DNA of 64,000 bases, from positions 38,912 through 102,911 of the forward strand of contig NZ_MZGT01000010.1 of the NCBI RefSeq assembly GCF_002029255.1, given 5' to 3'. Each line of letters begins with the position of its first letter. Position 1 is the first letter of the stretch. Source of the stretch: Clostridium chromiireducens (GTDB lineage Bacteria > Bacillota > Clostridia > Clostridiales > Clostridiaceae). Positions 26,583 to 37,008 of the stretch are shown here, one piece after another. The notes beneath the pieces are model-generated. The model saw only the letters and a program-made list of their open reading frames with translations, had not been told where the DNA came from and did not search any database. A program made the position numbers and the translations under genes.

Positions 26583-27953
26583 ATGTATAAATGTGCGTTA
26601 GTTTTAGCCGCAGGCCAAGGTAAGAGAATAAAATCAGATTTACCTAAAGTTTTGCATAAAGTATGTGGCAAGGAAATGTTAAAGCATGTTATAGACTCAA
26701 TAAGAAACTCAGGAATTGATGATATAGATGTAATTGTAGGTAAAGGTGCTGAAATTGTAAAAGAGAGAACATTAGATAAAAATGTAGTATATTCATTACA
26801 AGCTGAGCAGCTAGGTACTGGGCATGCAGTTAAGTGTGCTAATGAATTTTTAAGAGATAAAAAAGGAGTAGTCGCAATATTTGCAGGTGACACTCCTTTA
26901 ATAAAGCAATCAACCATAGAGAAATTATTTAATGATCATATTGAAAATAAAAATGCTGCGACTATCCTGACTTCACTAGTAGAGGATCCAACAGGCTATG
27001 GAAGAATTGTACGTGACGATAATAATCAAGTTTTGAAAATAGTTGAACACAAGGATTGTAATGAAGAAGAACTTAAAATTAATGAAATGAATACTGCAAT
27101 TTACTGTTTTAACATTGAATTATTAGTAAATGCTTTAGAAAAAATAAATAATAATAACCAACAAGGGGAATATTACCTTACAGATGTAATAGAAATATTA
27201 AAATCCCAAGGAAATCAAGTTGGAGCAGTTGTAACTGAGTATGAAGAGACTATAGGAGTGAATTCAAGAGTTCAGTTAGCAGAGGCAGAAGAGATTTTAA
27301 AAGATAGAATAAATCTTAAGCATATGGAAAATGGAGTTACGTTAATCGATCCTAAAACTACATATATAGGAGTTGATGTTGTAATAGGAAAAGATACAAT
27401 AATATACCCTAACAATATCATAGAGGGTAATACAGAGATAGGGGATAATTGTTTAATTTATCAGAATTGCAGAATATCAGATAGTACTATTGGAAATGGA
27501 GTAGAAATTCAATCATCAGTTGTACTAGATAGTAATGTTGGTGACAATACTACAGTTGGACCTTTTGCGTATATAAGACCTGAATCTACAATAGGTAGGA
27601 ATGCAAGAATTGGGGATTTTGTAGAAATAAAGAAATCAACAATAGGGGATGGAACTAAAGTATCTCACCTAACTTATATAGGAGACGCAGAGGTTGGTTC
27701 AGAATGTAATTTTGGATGTGGAACTGTAGTTGTAAATTACGATGGAAAAAACAAGCATAAGACTATCATTGGAGATCATAGCTTTATAGGCTGTAATACT
27801 AATCTTGTATCACCTGTCAAAATTCACGATAATACGTATATTGCAGCAGGTTCTACTATTACATCGGAAGTTAATGAAGGCGATCTTGCTGTTGCAAGGG
27901 CTAAACAAAGAAATATTAAGGGATGGGTAGAGAAAAAAGGATTAAAAAAGTAA
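26583..27953 (+). CDS. glmU: Bifunctional GlcN-1-P acetyltransferase / GlcNAc-1-P uridylyltransferase
   Basis: GlmU makes UDP-GlcNAc, the precursor of peptidoglycan and wall teichoic acid. The N-terminal uridylyltransferase shows [23 protein letters not shown] (residues ~7-29). The C-terminal acetyltransferase is a left-handed beta-helix of hexapeptide repeats (about residues 250-450), including [20 protein letters not shown] and [16 protein letters not shown]. 456 aa, full length. The SD is AAAAAAGGTG. It is followed after 48 bases by prs, as in Bacillus, and is probably co-transcribed with it. Confidence 0.96.
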   Translation: MYKCALVLAAGQGKRIKSDLPKVLHKVCGKEMLKHVIDSIRNSGIDDIDVIVGKGAEIVKERTLDKNVVYSLQAEQLGTGHAVKCANEFLRDKKGVVAIFAGDTPLIKQSTIEKLFNDHIENKNAATILTSLVEDPTGYGRIVRDDNNQVLKIVEHKDCNEEELKINEMNTAIYCFNIELLVNALEKINNNNQQGEYYLTDVIEILKSQGNQVGAVVTEYEETIGVNSRVQLAEAEEILKDRINLKHMENGVTLIDPKTTYIGVDVVIGKDTIIYPNNIIEGNTEIGDNCLIYQNCRISDSTIGNGVEIQSSVVLDSNVGDNTTVGPFAYIRPESTIGRNARIGDFVEIKKSTIGDGTKVSHLTYIGDAEVGSECNFGCGTVVVNYDGKNKHKTIIGDHSFIGCNTNLVSPVKIHDNTYIAAGSTITSEVNEGDLAVARAKQRNIKGWVEKKGLKK

Positions 27954-28001
27954 TAGTTTCAGCAATGAATCAGCCAAAATTTTAAGGAGGTCTTCTTGAT
28001 T

Positions 28002-28967
28002 ATGATAACTCATGGGAGAAATATAAAAGTATTTACTGGGAATTCGCATCCACAACTTGCTCAAAATATAGCTGATATACTAGGAGTTCCGGTAGGAAAG
28101 TCTAAAGTTTCAACGTTCAGTGATGGAGAAATATCTGTGGATATTAATGAAACTGTTAGAGGAAACGATGTATTTATAGTGCAATCCACGTCTGCACCTG
28201 TTAATAATAATCTGATGGAATTATTAATTATGATAGATGCATTTAAGAGAGCATCTGCAGGTAGAATAACAGCGGTTATTCCATACTATGGATATGCAAG
28301 GCAGGATAGGAAGGTGAAGTCTAGGGATCCTATAACTGCTAAGCTAGTTGCAGATTTGCTAACGGCGGCAGGAGCAAACAGAGTATTAACTATGGATTTA
28401 CATGCTTCCCAGATTCAAGGATACTTTAATATTCCAGTTGATCATTTACTTGGAGCACCAATACTTGCACAACATTTTATATCAATGGGATTAGTAGATC
28501 AAAAAGATGTTGTGGTAGTTTCACCAGACTTAGGAAGTGTAACTAGAGCAAGAAAGTTTGCAGATAATCTGCATGCACCGATTGCGATTATAGATAAGAG
28601 AAGACCAAAAGCAAATGTTTCAGAGATAATGAATATTATAGGTGATATTGAAGGCAAAAGATGTATATTAATTGATGATATGATTGATACTGCAGGAACT
28701 ATAGCAAACGCAGCAAATGCACTTAAAGACTTAGGGGCTAAGAATGTTTACGCATGTTGTACCCACGGAGTATTATCAGGACCAGCAATGGATAGGATAA
28801 ACGAATCGGCAATTGAAGAATTGGTGATGTTAAATACAATTCCTCTAAAAGAAGACAGAAATAATAGTAAGATCCTATCAATTTCGGTTGCTCCATTGTT
28901 TGCAGAAGCAATAAAGAGAATTTATGATGATCAACCGATAAGTAAGTTATTTGAATGTCACCAATAA
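28002..28967 (+). CDS. prs: Ribose-phosphate pyrophosphokinase (PRPP synthase)
   Basis: Prs makes PRPP from ribose 5-phosphate and ATP for nucleotide, histidine and NAD synthesis. The conserved [10 protein letters not shown] start, RQDRK, the [18 protein letters not shown] metal/ATP site, [10 protein letters not shown] flexible loop and the PRPP motif [13 protein letters not shown] are present. A TTG at 27996 is also in frame, but it is only five bases from the AAGGAGG; the ATG at 28002 is the better start and gives 321 aa. PurR, which senses its product, is encoded three genes upstream. Confidence 0.95.
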   Translation: MITHGRNIKVFTGNSHPQLAQNIADILGVPVGKSKVSTFSDGEISVDINETVRGNDVFIVQSTSAPVNNNLMELLIMIDAFKRASAGRITAVIPYYGYARQDRKVKSRDPITAKLVADLLTAAGANRVLTMDLHASQIQGYFNIPVDHLLGAPILAQHFISMGLVDQKDVVVVSPDLGSVTRARKFADNLHAPIAIIDKRRPKANVSEIMNIIGDIEGKRCILIDDMIDTAGTIANAANALKDLGAKNVYACCTHGVLSGPAMDRINESAIEELVMLNTIPLKEDRNNSKILSISVAPLFAEAIKRIYDDQPISKLFECHQ

Positions 28968-29009
28968 TTTAGGCATGGATACATTTAAGGAACATTATTA
29001 AAATAAAAC

Positions 29010-29063
29010 AGAATGTATATTTATTCTTATATATTATAGAGTAAATATATATTCTATTTTTTA
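29010..29063 (+). terminator. Terminator after prs
   Basis: AGAATGTATATTTA (29010-29023) pairs with TAAATATATATTCT (29042-29055) with one G-U, and a T-run follows. The stem is AT-rich. Confidence 0.65.
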
Positions 29064-29277
29064 TAAGTAAAGTAAATTTAACAGTATAGATTAGTAAACA
29101 TATAAGAATTCATATTATATATTTAACTGAAATATAATTAGTAATTACTTGGTTAATTATTATCAAAATATTAGCTTTAGTAGATACTTATATATTTCTT
29201 TGTTTGCTATAAAAAGTAAATAAATTATGCTATATTAGGATATGAATAATATGCATATAATGCAAGGAGGAAAAGTA

Positions 29278-29964
29278 TTGGAAGGAGTTACAAACAAGGT
29301 ATTAATTGTAGATGATGATGAAAACATTAGTGAAGTAATCGATATGTACTTAAAGAGCTCTGGATATAGCACAAAGATAGCTCTGAATGGTAAAGATGCT
29401 CAAGAATTATATTTAGATTATAATCCAGATATTGTTTTACTTGATGTTATGATACCTTACATAGATGGAATCGATGTATTAAAGTGGATAAGAAAACAGA
29501 AGGAAACGCCAGTTATAATGATTACAGCAAAAGGGGATACCTTTGATAAGGTCTTAGCATTAGAAATTGGTGCTGATGATTATATTGTAAAACCTTTTGA
29601 GCCTAAAGAGTTATTAGCAAGGGTTAAAGCAGTATTAAGAAGATATTCTTCAGAACATATAAAGAATGAAATAATAAAATTAAGCGATTTATCAATAGAT
29701 TCAACTTCATATAAAGTAATGTATAACGGAGAAGAAATAAAAATGCCACCAAAAGAATTTGAATTATTATATTACTTAGCGAATAATAAAAATAAGGTTT
29801 TTACAAGAGAACAACTACTTTGTGAAGTTTGGGGATATGACTATCCAGGGGATTCTAGAACAGTAGATGTGCATATTAAGAGATTAAGAGAGAAATTAAG
29901 TGGTGGAGAGCAGTGGGAAATACAAACTGTATGGGGTGTTGGATATAAATTTGAGGTGAACTAA
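29278..29964 (+). CDS. OmpR/PhoB-family response regulator
   Basis: A two-component DNA-binding regulator. The receiver domain has the acidic pocket VDDDE (residues 11-15), the phosphoacceptor Asp56 in IVLLDVMIP and Lys in YIVKPFEPKE. The C-terminal winged helix carries LPPKEFELLYYLANN-type and YDYPGDSRTVDVHIKRLREK elements. AAGGAGG at 29264-29270 supports the TTG at 29278; the frame extends to an ATG at 29242 without SD. 228 aa. It abuts the sensor kinase gene with no gap. The signal is unknown, and the pair is an addition to the Bacillus-like gene order between prs and pth. Confidence 0.92.
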   Translation: MEGVTNKVLIVDDDENISEVIDMYLKSSGYSTKIALNGKDAQELYLDYNPDIVLLDVMIPYIDGIDVLKWIRKQKETPVIMITAKGDTFDKVLALEIGADDYIVKPFEPKELLARVKAVLRRYSSEHIKNEIIKLSDLSIDSTSYKVMYNGEEIKMPPKEFELLYYLANNKNKVFTREQLLCEVWGYDYPGDSRTVDVHIKRLREKLSGGEQWEIQTVWGVGYKFEVN

Positions 29965-31401
29965 ATGAAATGTGGAAGTCTGCTTCAAAAATTAATAATG
30001 ACATTTATAATAATATTGACCATTGTATTGGTTTCTTTAGCATGGATATTATCTATGTGGTTTAGAATTACCTACTTTGCAGAAAAAAGAACACAGTTTG
30101 CGCAAGATGGAGAGTATATATCGAAGGCAGTTAAGATATATAATATTCAACAGAATCAAATCGAATTAGATAAACTTCAGGGAATAGTAAATATGTCCAG
30201 TGTTGGAGCCAATGCAGATATAATCATTACAGATAAATCAGGTCGTATATATTTAGATTCTAAAATTGAAAGCAGGGCAAATGGTGAGGAGAAACCAAAT
30301 ATTTCAGATAAAAACATGAGAGATTTGGTTAGTGGAGCCCCATTAGAATATATTAGTGATCGTTATACTTATATATACCCAATAATAGAACAGGACGAGT
30401 TTCAAGGGTATGTAGCAATGACAGCTCCATTATCAATAATAAGCAAGCAGCTGCATAGAATTTATTTAATCATATGGATATCAGCATTGTGTGCTATGGT
30501 TTTTGCTTCAGTAGTTTTATCTTTGGTTTCTAAAAAAATATTGATTAACCCTTTAGCTGAAATAAATAATGCTGCCAAAAGATTTGCTAATGGAGAAGTT
30601 AATAAAAGAGTTTATGTAGAGTCACAAGATGAAATTGGTGAATTAGCTAATTCTTTTAATATAATGGCTGAATCTTTAGAAAAGGTTGAAAATAATAGAA
30701 GAGATTTTATTTCTAATGTTTCTCATGAGTTAAGATCACCTATTACATCTATAAAAGGATTCATTGCAGGGATAATTGATGGGGTGATTCCAAAAGATAA
30801 AGAGGGATATTATTTAGATATAGTTTATAGTGAGATACACAGATTAACGCGATTGATTAATGATTTGTTAGATTTATCAGCCATTGAATCGGGAAAGTTA
30901 AAATTCGATATAAAAAAAATTAACATAAATGAATTAATTAGACTTTGTGTATTAAACAATGAACAAAATATAAAAGAAAAAGGTATAAAGTTAAAAATAG
31001 ATTTGCAAAATGATAATTGCTATGTTAAAGCCGATGAAGATAAAACCATGCAGGTCTTAACTAATTTACTGGATAATGCTGTTAAGTATTGTGGAAATAA
31101 TGGATTTGTAAAAATAAGCACATACTATAAAGGTAATAAAGTTTTTATAGCAATATATAATAATGGACCTAAGATCACAGAAGAAGAGATAAGAAATATA
31201 TGGACTAGATTTTACAAATCAGACAAATCTAGAACAAATAAAGTAAGCACTGGGCTTGGATTACCTATAGTTAGGATGATACTTATGCAGCAAGGTGAAG
31301 AAGTATGGGTTAAAAATGATCCTGATATAGGTGTTACATTTACATTCTCGCTTACAAAGTATAAGAATAAAAAAGATAAGTATCAAAGGAGGAAGGAATA
31401 G
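29965..31401 (+). CDS. Sensor histidine kinase (HAMP, HisKA, HATPase)
   Basis: The membrane partner of the preceding regulator. TM1 is at residues ~10-33 and TM2 at ~165-187, enclosing an extracellular sensor region of about 130 residues. A HAMP domain follows, then the phosphoacceptor His254 in FISNVSHELRSPITS. The ATP-binding domain has N-box LLDNAVKYC, FYKSDKSR and the G2 box STGLGLPIV. 478 aa, complete. Its stop is directly followed by the pth start (one base between), so the two-component genes and pth-mfd probably form one transcript. Confidence 0.94.
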   Translation: MKCGSLLQKLIMTFIIILTIVLVSLAWILSMWFRITYFAEKRTQFAQDGEYISKAVKIYNIQQNQIELDKLQGIVNMSSVGANADIIITDKSGRIYLDSKIESRANGEEKPNISDKNMRDLVSGAPLEYISDRYTYIYPIIEQDEFQGYVAMTAPLSIISKQLHRIYLIIWISALCAMVFASVVLSLVSKKILINPLAEINNAAKRFANGEVNKRVYVESQDEIGELANSFNIMAESLEKVENNRRDFISNVSHELRSPITSIKGFIAGIIDGVIPKDKEGYYLDIVYSEIHRLTRLINDLLDLSAIESGKLKFDIKKININELIRLCVLNNEQNIKEKGIKLKIDLQNDNCYVKADEDKTMQVLTNLLDNAVKYCGNNGFVKISTYYKGNKVFIAIYNNGPKITEEEIRNIWTRFYKSDKSRTNKVSTGLGLPIVRMILMQQGEEVWVKNDPDIGVTFTFSLTKYKNKKDKYQRRKE

Positions 31402-31402
31402 A

Positions 31403-31978
31403 ATGTTTTTAATAGTAGGCCTTGGAAATCCGGGGAGGGAGTATGAAGATACACGACATAATATTGGTTTCAACGTTATTGATAGTATTGCTAAAGAGTA
31501 TAATATTGAAATAAATAGGCAAAAATTTAAAGGTATATGTGGAGAAGGCTTTATTGAAGGAAAAAAGGTTATGCTCCTAAAGCCTACTACGTATATGAAT
31601 TTAAGCGGAGAAAGCATAAGAGAAGTAGTGGATTTTTATAATCTTGATAGCAATGAAGTCTTAGTTATATATGATGATATTAGTTTAGAAGTAGGAACAT
31701 TAAGAATAAGAGAAAAAGGTAGTGCGGGTGGGCATAATGGTATTAAGAGCATCATAGCGCACCTTGGTAGTGATGTTTTTCCTAGGATAAAAGTAGGCGT
31801 AGGACAACCTAATGGTGACCTAGTTAAACATGTATTAGGTAAGTTTACAAAAGAGGAAATGGTTATTTTGAACCAAAGTATTGAGATTTCAACAAAGGCA
31901 AGTGTTGAAATAATAAAGAACAACACTAAGGTGGCTATGAATCAATTTAATGGATTCAAAGCAAATACAACAGTTTAA
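31403..31978 (+). CDS. pth: Peptidyl-tRNA hydrolase
   Basis: Pth frees tRNAs from peptidyl-tRNAs that drop off the ribosome. The signature FLIVGLGNPGREYEDTRHNIGF contains the catalytic His19, with IYDDISLEVG and RIREKGSAGGHNGIKSI further on. The frame is open far upstream, but AAAGGAGG and the family N-terminus fix the ATG at 31403, giving 191 aa. In Bacillus it is spoVC, and fin lies between it and mfd; here mfd starts 15 bases after, so fin is absent. Confidence 0.96.
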   Translation: MFLIVGLGNPGREYEDTRHNIGFNVIDSIAKEYNIEINRQKFKGICGEGFIEGKKVMLLKPTTYMNLSGESIREVVDFYNLDSNEVLVIYDDISLEVGTLRIREKGSAGGHNGIKSIIAHLGSDVFPRIKVGVGQPNGDLVKHVLGKFTKEEMVILNQSIEISTKASVEIIKNNTKVAMNQFNGFKANTTV

Positions 31979-31992
31979 GGAAGGTGCATGGG

Positions 31993-34900
31993 ATGAGATT
32001 AAAAGGGTTATTAGAGCCCTTGGAAAGTAGCAGAGAATTTCAAAGTATAATTCAAGGTATTAATAATAAGAAATATCCTATTGGTATATACGGTGCATCT
32101 GAATCAGGTAGAGGGTATATCATAAGCGGAATGTTCGAAAACACCGATAGATCTATGGTTATTATTACTCAAAGCGACATGGAAGCGAAAAATCTTTATG
32201 AAGATTTGATATTTTATACAAATGAAGTTTACTATTTTCCAGTTAGAGAAATGGTTTTTTATAACATTGATGCTATTTCTGGTGATTTAAGATGGGCAAG
32301 ATTAAAGGTAATAAACGAAATATTAAATAAGAAAAAGAAAATAATAGTAACCTCAATAGAGGCCTTTGCATCTAAATATACTCCACATAAATCATTTTTG
32401 GAGTATAGCATGAAATTAAAAGAAGGCGCTGAAGTTAATTTTACCGAAATATCAAGAAAGATGATTCAATCTGGTTATGAAAGAGTAGAAATGGTAGAAG
32501 GTAAAGGACAATTTTCTCTAAGGGGAGGGATATTAGATGTATTTCCGACAGGTTCAACTTATCCATATAGGGTTGAACTTTTTGGTGATGAAATAGAATC
32601 TATTAGGACGTTTAATGCAGAATCCCAGCGAAGTATTGAAAAAGTAAAAAAGATAGATATTTTTCCGGCCAAAGAAATTATTGTATCTGAAGAAACGTTA
32701 AAACTTGGACGTGACAAGCTCAAAGAAGAATTTGATAAAATAGCTTCTAATGACAAGGGAAGTGAAAGAGTAGAAAAATTAAGAAAAATATTAAATAAGA
32801 ATTTAGAAGTTTTAGAGGAAACATCATCGTTTGAAACTATAGATAGCTACCTGCCTTATTTTGTAAATGAACCAGAAAGTTTATTTGATTATTTTAAGGA
32901 TTATTTCTTTATTGTAGATAATGTGCAAAGGTGTAAAGGAAAATTAGAGTCTACCTATTTAGAATTTGAAGAAAATTTTACAGCTTTTTCAGAAAGAGGA
33001 GATATATTTCCGGGGCAAGGAAATCTATTACTTAACAAAGAAGAAATATTAGAGTTATTTGAAGAGGAAAGAATTGCTTTTTTTGAATCTTTAAATAAAG
33101 TGACAGATTGGCTAAGCCCAGTCTCAGTAGTGGATATTGCACAAGTAACACTTAATAGCTACCAAGGGCAATTAGATCTATTAATTGATGAAATACTAAG
33201 TAAAAAGAAGGCAGGATACAAGACGTTAATACTATCTGGAACAAGAGCCAGGGGAGAACGTTTAGTAGGAACCTTAAGAGATAGAGGAATAGAAAGTGTC
33301 TATAGAGACTCTGTTGAAAAAATTGAATTTGGTGAAGTTGTAATAACTTTTGGTAATCAACTAAAAGGATTTGAATATCCAGAGTATAAAATTTGCGTAA
33401 TATCAGATAGAGAAGTATTTGGTGAAGCAAAGAGAAAATTAAGAGCCAATAATAAGTCAAAGCGAAAAGGGATTTCTAAGATAAAGAGCTTTGCTGAATT
33501 AAAACCAGGAGATTATGTAGTTCATGCTAATCATGGTATTGGAGTATATAAGGGTATTAAGCAAATTGATGTTGGAGGGCATAAAAGGGATTATCTTGAT
33601 ATCGTATATGATAAAGGAGATAAATTATATGTTCCTGTGGATCAGCTTGATTTAATCCAGAAGTATGTTGGAAGTGAGGGCAAGTCTCCTAAAGTTAATA
33701 AGCTTGGAAGTGCAGAATGGCAAAAAGCAAAGGCAAAGGCTAGGAAATCGATTAATGAAATAGCAGAAGATTTAGTAAAATTATATGCTATGAGAAGCAC
33801 TGTAAAAGGACACAAGTTTCCTAAGGACACAGAGTGGCAAAAACAATTTGAGGATGAATTTCCTTTTGAAGAAACTCCAGACCAATTGACATCGTTAGAA
33901 GAAATAAAGCATGATATGGAAATAGATAAGCCCATGGATAGACTTTTGTGCGGAGATGTAGGATATGGAAAAACAGAGGTTGCGCTTAGAGCCGCATTTA
34001 AGGCTGTTATGGATGGAAAACAAGTTGCAATACTAGTTCCAACTACTATATTGGCAGAGCAGCACTACAAAAATATAAAAAACAGATTTTCGGATTTTCC
34101 TATAAAGATAGATATGGTAAGTAGATTTAGGACCGGAAAGCAGCAGAAAGAAATCCTACAAAAAGTAAAAGAGGGAAATTTAGATATACTGATTGGTACT
34201 CATAGGTTGGTATCTAAGGATATCCAATTCAAAGATCTGGGATTACTAATTGTAGATGAAGAGCAAAGATTTGGAGTAAAGCAAAAAGAACAAATTAAAG
34301 GGATAAAGAAGAATGTCGATGTTTTAACTTTAAGTGCCACTCCAATACCTAGAACGCTCCATATGTCTTTAAGTGGAGTTAGAGATATTTCAGTTATTGA
34401 AACGCCTCCAGAGGAGAGATACCCTGTCCAAACATATGTGGTAGAGCAAAATGACCAGCTTATAAGAGACGCTATCCTTAGGGAAATTGGTAGAGGTGGT
34501 CAGGTTTATTTTGTCTATAATAGAGTGGAAGATATAGATAGAATGGCAAAGTACGTGCAGACGTTAGTACCTGAAAGCAAAGTTGGAGTAGCTCATGGGC
34601 AAATGGCAGAAAGACAACTTGAAAAGGAAATGTTCGATTTCATGTCACAAGAATATAACGTATTAGTTTGTACAACGATAATAGAAACAGGGATGGATAT
34701 TCAAAATGTAAATACAATAATAATTTATGATTCAGATAAAATGGGGCTTTCTCAATTATATCAATTAAGAGGTAGGGTAGGAAGATCTAATAGAATTGCA
34801 TATGCATACCTTTTATATACTAAAGATAAGGTTCTAACCGAAGTGGCTGAAAAGAGGTTGAAGGCATTAAAAGATTTTACTGAGTTAGGGTCCGGATTTA

Positions 34901-35496
34901 AAATTGCCATGAGAGATTTAGAAATCAGGGGCGCAGGAAATATGATGGGTTCTTCTCAGCATGGGCATATGGCATCAATAGGATATGATTTATACTGTAG
35001 GATGCTTGAAGATACTGTTAAGCTGCTTAAGGGAGAAATTCAAAAAGAGCCTATAGAAACAACTTTGGATATAAAAGTAGATGCATTTATATCAGAGAAT
35101 TATATCGAGGATGAAATCCAAAAGATTGAAGTTTATAAGAAGATAGCAGCAATCGAAGGCTTGGATGATTACAATGATATAAAGGAGGAGTTAGAAGATA
35201 GGTACTCCAAAATTCCAGAACCAGTATATAATCTAATGGATATTGCATATATAAAAAGCCAAGCAAAATCTATTTTCATAGAGGAGATAAAGGAAACACC
35301 AAAAGAAATGATATTTAAATTTGCACAGGGTGAAAGTGAATATAAGAACATATTCAAAACTTTAATGGATGAGTATAAAAGTAGTGTTGTATTAAAATTT
35401 GGATCAAACCCTTATTTTGCATTTAAACTAAAGTATATAAAGAAGGAAAATAAACTAGAATTTCTAAAAGAAGTCTTTAATGACATAATACTGTAA
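31993..35496 (+). CDS. mfd: Transcription-repair coupling factor Mfd
   Basis: Mfd removes RNA polymerase stalled at lesions and recruits UvrA. Domain order is normal: UvrB-like N-terminal region (residues ~1-340), the RNA-polymerase interaction domain containing PGDYVVHANHGIGVYKGI, and a RecG-like translocase with Walker A GDVGYGKTEV from residue 654, DEEQRF, and SATPIPRTLHMSLSG. Then comes the TRG segment (LRGRVGRSNRIAYAYLLY, RGAGNMMGSSQHGHM) and the C-terminal regulatory domain. The ATG at 31993 is best placed behind GGAAGG; a GTG at 31984 overlaps the SD. 1167 aa, full length. Confidence 0.97.
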   Translation: MRLKGLLEPLESSREFQSIIQGINNKKYPIGIYGASESGRGYIISGMFENTDRSMVIITQSDMEAKNLYEDLIFYTNEVYYFPVREMVFYNIDAISGDLRWARLKVINEILNKKKKIIVTSIEAFASKYTPHKSFLEYSMKLKEGAEVNFTEISRKMIQSGYERVEMVEGKGQFSLRGGILDVFPTGSTYPYRVELFGDEIESIRTFNAESQRSIEKVKKIDIFPAKEIIVSEETLKLGRDKLKEEFDKIASNDKGSERVEKLRKILNKNLEVLEETSSFETIDSYLPYFVNEPESLFDYFKDYFFIVDNVQRCKGKLESTYLEFEENFTAFSERGDIFPGQGNLLLNKEEILELFEEERIAFFESLNKVTDWLSPVSVVDIAQVTLNSYQGQLDLLIDEILSKKKAGYKTLILSGTRARGERLVGTLRDRGIESVYRDSVEKIEFGEVVITFGNQLKGFEYPEYKICVISDREVFGEAKRKLRANNKSKRKGISKIKSFAELKPGDYVVHANHGIGVYKGIKQIDVGGHKRDYLDIVYDKGDKLYVPVDQLDLIQKYVGSEGKSPKVNKLGSAEWQKAKAKARKSINEIAEDLVKLYAMRSTVKGHKFPKDTEWQKQFEDEFPFEETPDQLTSLEEIKHDMEIDKPMDRLLCGDVGYGKTEVALRAAFKAVMDGKQVAILVPTTILAEQHYKNIKNRFSDFPIKIDMVSRFRTGKQQKEILQKVKEGNLDILIGTHRLVSKDIQFKDLGLLIVDEEQRFGVKQKEQIKGIKKNVDVLTLSATPIPRTLHMSLSGVRDISVIETPPEERYPVQTYVVEQNDQLIRDAILREIGRGGQVYFVYNRVEDIDRMAKYVQTLVPESKVGVAHGQMAERQLEKEMFDFMSQEYNVLVCTTIIETGMDIQNVNTIIIYDSDKMGLSQLYQLRGRVGRSNRIAYAYLLYTKDKVLTEVAEKRLKALKDFTELGSGFKIAMRDLEIRGAGNMMGSSQHGHMASIGYDLYCRMLEDTVKLLKGEIQKEPIETTLDIKVDAFISENYIEDEIQKIEVYKKIAAIEGLDDYNDIKEELEDRYSKIPEPVYNLMDIAYIKSQAKSIFIEEIKETPKEMIFKFAQGESEYKNIFKTLMDEYKSSVVLKFGSNPYFAFKLKYIKKENKLEFLKEVFNDIIL

Positions 35497-35605
35497 CAAA
35501 CATATGGTATAAAAGAGAAGTACGAATAAAATAGTGTAAAAAATTTGAATAATAAAAATAATATTGATATACTAATATTATGACTTTTTACAGGAAGATA
35601 TATTG

Positions 35606-35660
35606 AAAAATAACATTGTCCGACTTGAAGAGTCATGATATTTATGGCAGGTTATTTTTT
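35606..35660 (+). terminator. Possible terminator between mfd and prsA
   Basis: AAAAATAAC pairs with GTTATTTTT around a 36-nt loop that itself holds GACT/AGTC. The T-run belongs to the right arm. AT-rich and therefore uncertain. Confidence 0.4.
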
Positions 35661-35694
35661 AAAGTTAAAATCTAGGATAAGCGAGGGGAAAATT

Positions 35695-36729
35695 TTGAAG
35701 AAATTAAAAAAGATTATTGCAGTAATAGCTGTATCGACAATTGCAGTGACAGCTATGGGATGCAAGATGATTGAGAAGACACCAGAGGCGATAAAGAATA
35801 CAGTTCTTGCAACTGTTGGTAACGAAAAAGTAACAAAAGGTGATTTAGATAAAGAAATGGAGAAGTATACAGCTCAATTTAAGCAACAATATGGAGAAGA
35901 TTACGAGAATAATGCACAAGCCAAAGAACAATTACAAAAAATGAAAAAACAGCAACTAGATAGCCTAGTAACTCAAAAGATACTTTTACAAAAGGCTAAT
36001 GAGTTAAATTTAAAGCCATCGGATGATGAGATAAACAAACAAGTTGATGATCAAATTAACCAATCTAAAGCTCAATTTCCTGAAGAAGGACAATTTGAAA
36101 GTGTTTTAGAGCAAAATGGATTGACAGAAGATCAGCTTAAGGATCTTATAAAGAATGAAGTTATAATGAAAGCTGTTCAAGATGATATAGTAAAAGATAT
36201 AACAGTTACAGATGAAGATGTTCAAACATATTATAATGAGAATAAGGATGCTAAATATACACAAGGAGCTGGTGCAACTGTATCACATATTTTAATTGCC
36301 GAAAAAGCTGGTGATGGATCAATAGACTTTGATGCATCGTTAAAAAAGGCAAATGATTTAAAAGCTAAATTAGATGCTGGATCTGATTTTGCAACATTGG
36401 CTAAAGAAAATTCAGTAGATCCGGGAAGTAAAGATCAAGGCGGTACTTTAGGATTTCAACCATATAATTCAACACAATTAGTTCCGGAATTTGTAGAGGG
36501 ATATAAGAACTTGAAAGAGAATGAGATCTCTGCTCCAGTAAAGAGTCAATATGGGTACCATATAATAAAAGCCACTGGATTGAAAACCTCTCAGGTTACG
36601 CCTTTAGATCAGGTTAAAGATCAAATAAAATCATCATTATTACAACAAAAGCAAGGCGATGCATTTAACTCTAAGTTAGAAGAGTGGAAAACAGATTTAA
36701 AAGTTAAAACTTATGAAGATAAGCTTTAA
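35695..36729 (+). CDS. prsA: PrsA-like foldase lipoprotein (parvulin peptidyl-prolyl isomerase)
   Basis: An extracytoplasmic chaperone that helps secreted proteins fold at the membrane-wall interface. A signal peptide ends in the lipobox AMGC, so Lgt encoded in this window would modify it. The N- and C-terminal regions are SurA_N-like helices rich in Lys/Gln. The central parvulin domain has VSHILIAEKAGDG, FATLAKENSVDPGSKDQGGTLGF and SQYGYHIIKATG. The SD GAGGGG favours the TTG at 35695 over the ATG at 35635, giving 344 aa. A strong terminator follows. In Bacillus this position holds no prsA, but clostridia often have it after mfd. Confidence 0.93.
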   Translation: MKKLKKIIAVIAVSTIAVTAMGCKMIEKTPEAIKNTVLATVGNEKVTKGDLDKEMEKYTAQFKQQYGEDYENNAQAKEQLQKMKKQQLDSLVTQKILLQKANELNLKPSDDEINKQVDDQINQSKAQFPEEGQFESVLEQNGLTEDQLKDLIKNEVIMKAVQDDIVKDITVTDEDVQTYYNENKDAKYTQGAGATVSHILIAEKAGDGSIDFDASLKKANDLKAKLDAGSDFATLAKENSVDPGSKDQGGTLGFQPYNSTQLVPEFVEGYKNLKENEISAPVKSQYGYHIIKATGLKTSQVTPLDQVKDQIKSSLLQQKQGDAFNSKLEEWKTDLKVKTYEDKL

Positions 36730-36775
36730 TTAAAAAATAGTGATATTAATAATTTAATATTATTAAATGAAAGGA

Positions 36776-36818
36776 CCGTTACAGAATAGTTTAGTATTAT
36801 TCTGTAACGGCTTTTTTG
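36776..36818 (+). terminator. Terminator after prsA
   Basis: CCGTTACAGAATA (36776-36788) pairs perfectly with TATTCTGTAACGG (36798-36810), and CTTTTTTG follows. Confidence 0.93.
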
Positions 36819-37008
36819 TTCATAAATAATTTTTTAATGATAAGGTATATTTTAAATATAAAACATAACTGTATTCGGCACTTTTTAATTAAATTACATG
36901 AGAAAAATTATTTATATAAAATTTGTCTATAAGTGTATAAAATTTCTAGAAATTCAAATAATAATATTGCAACCAATTAATAGAGTTTCAAAGGAGGTTA
37001 TATAACCA

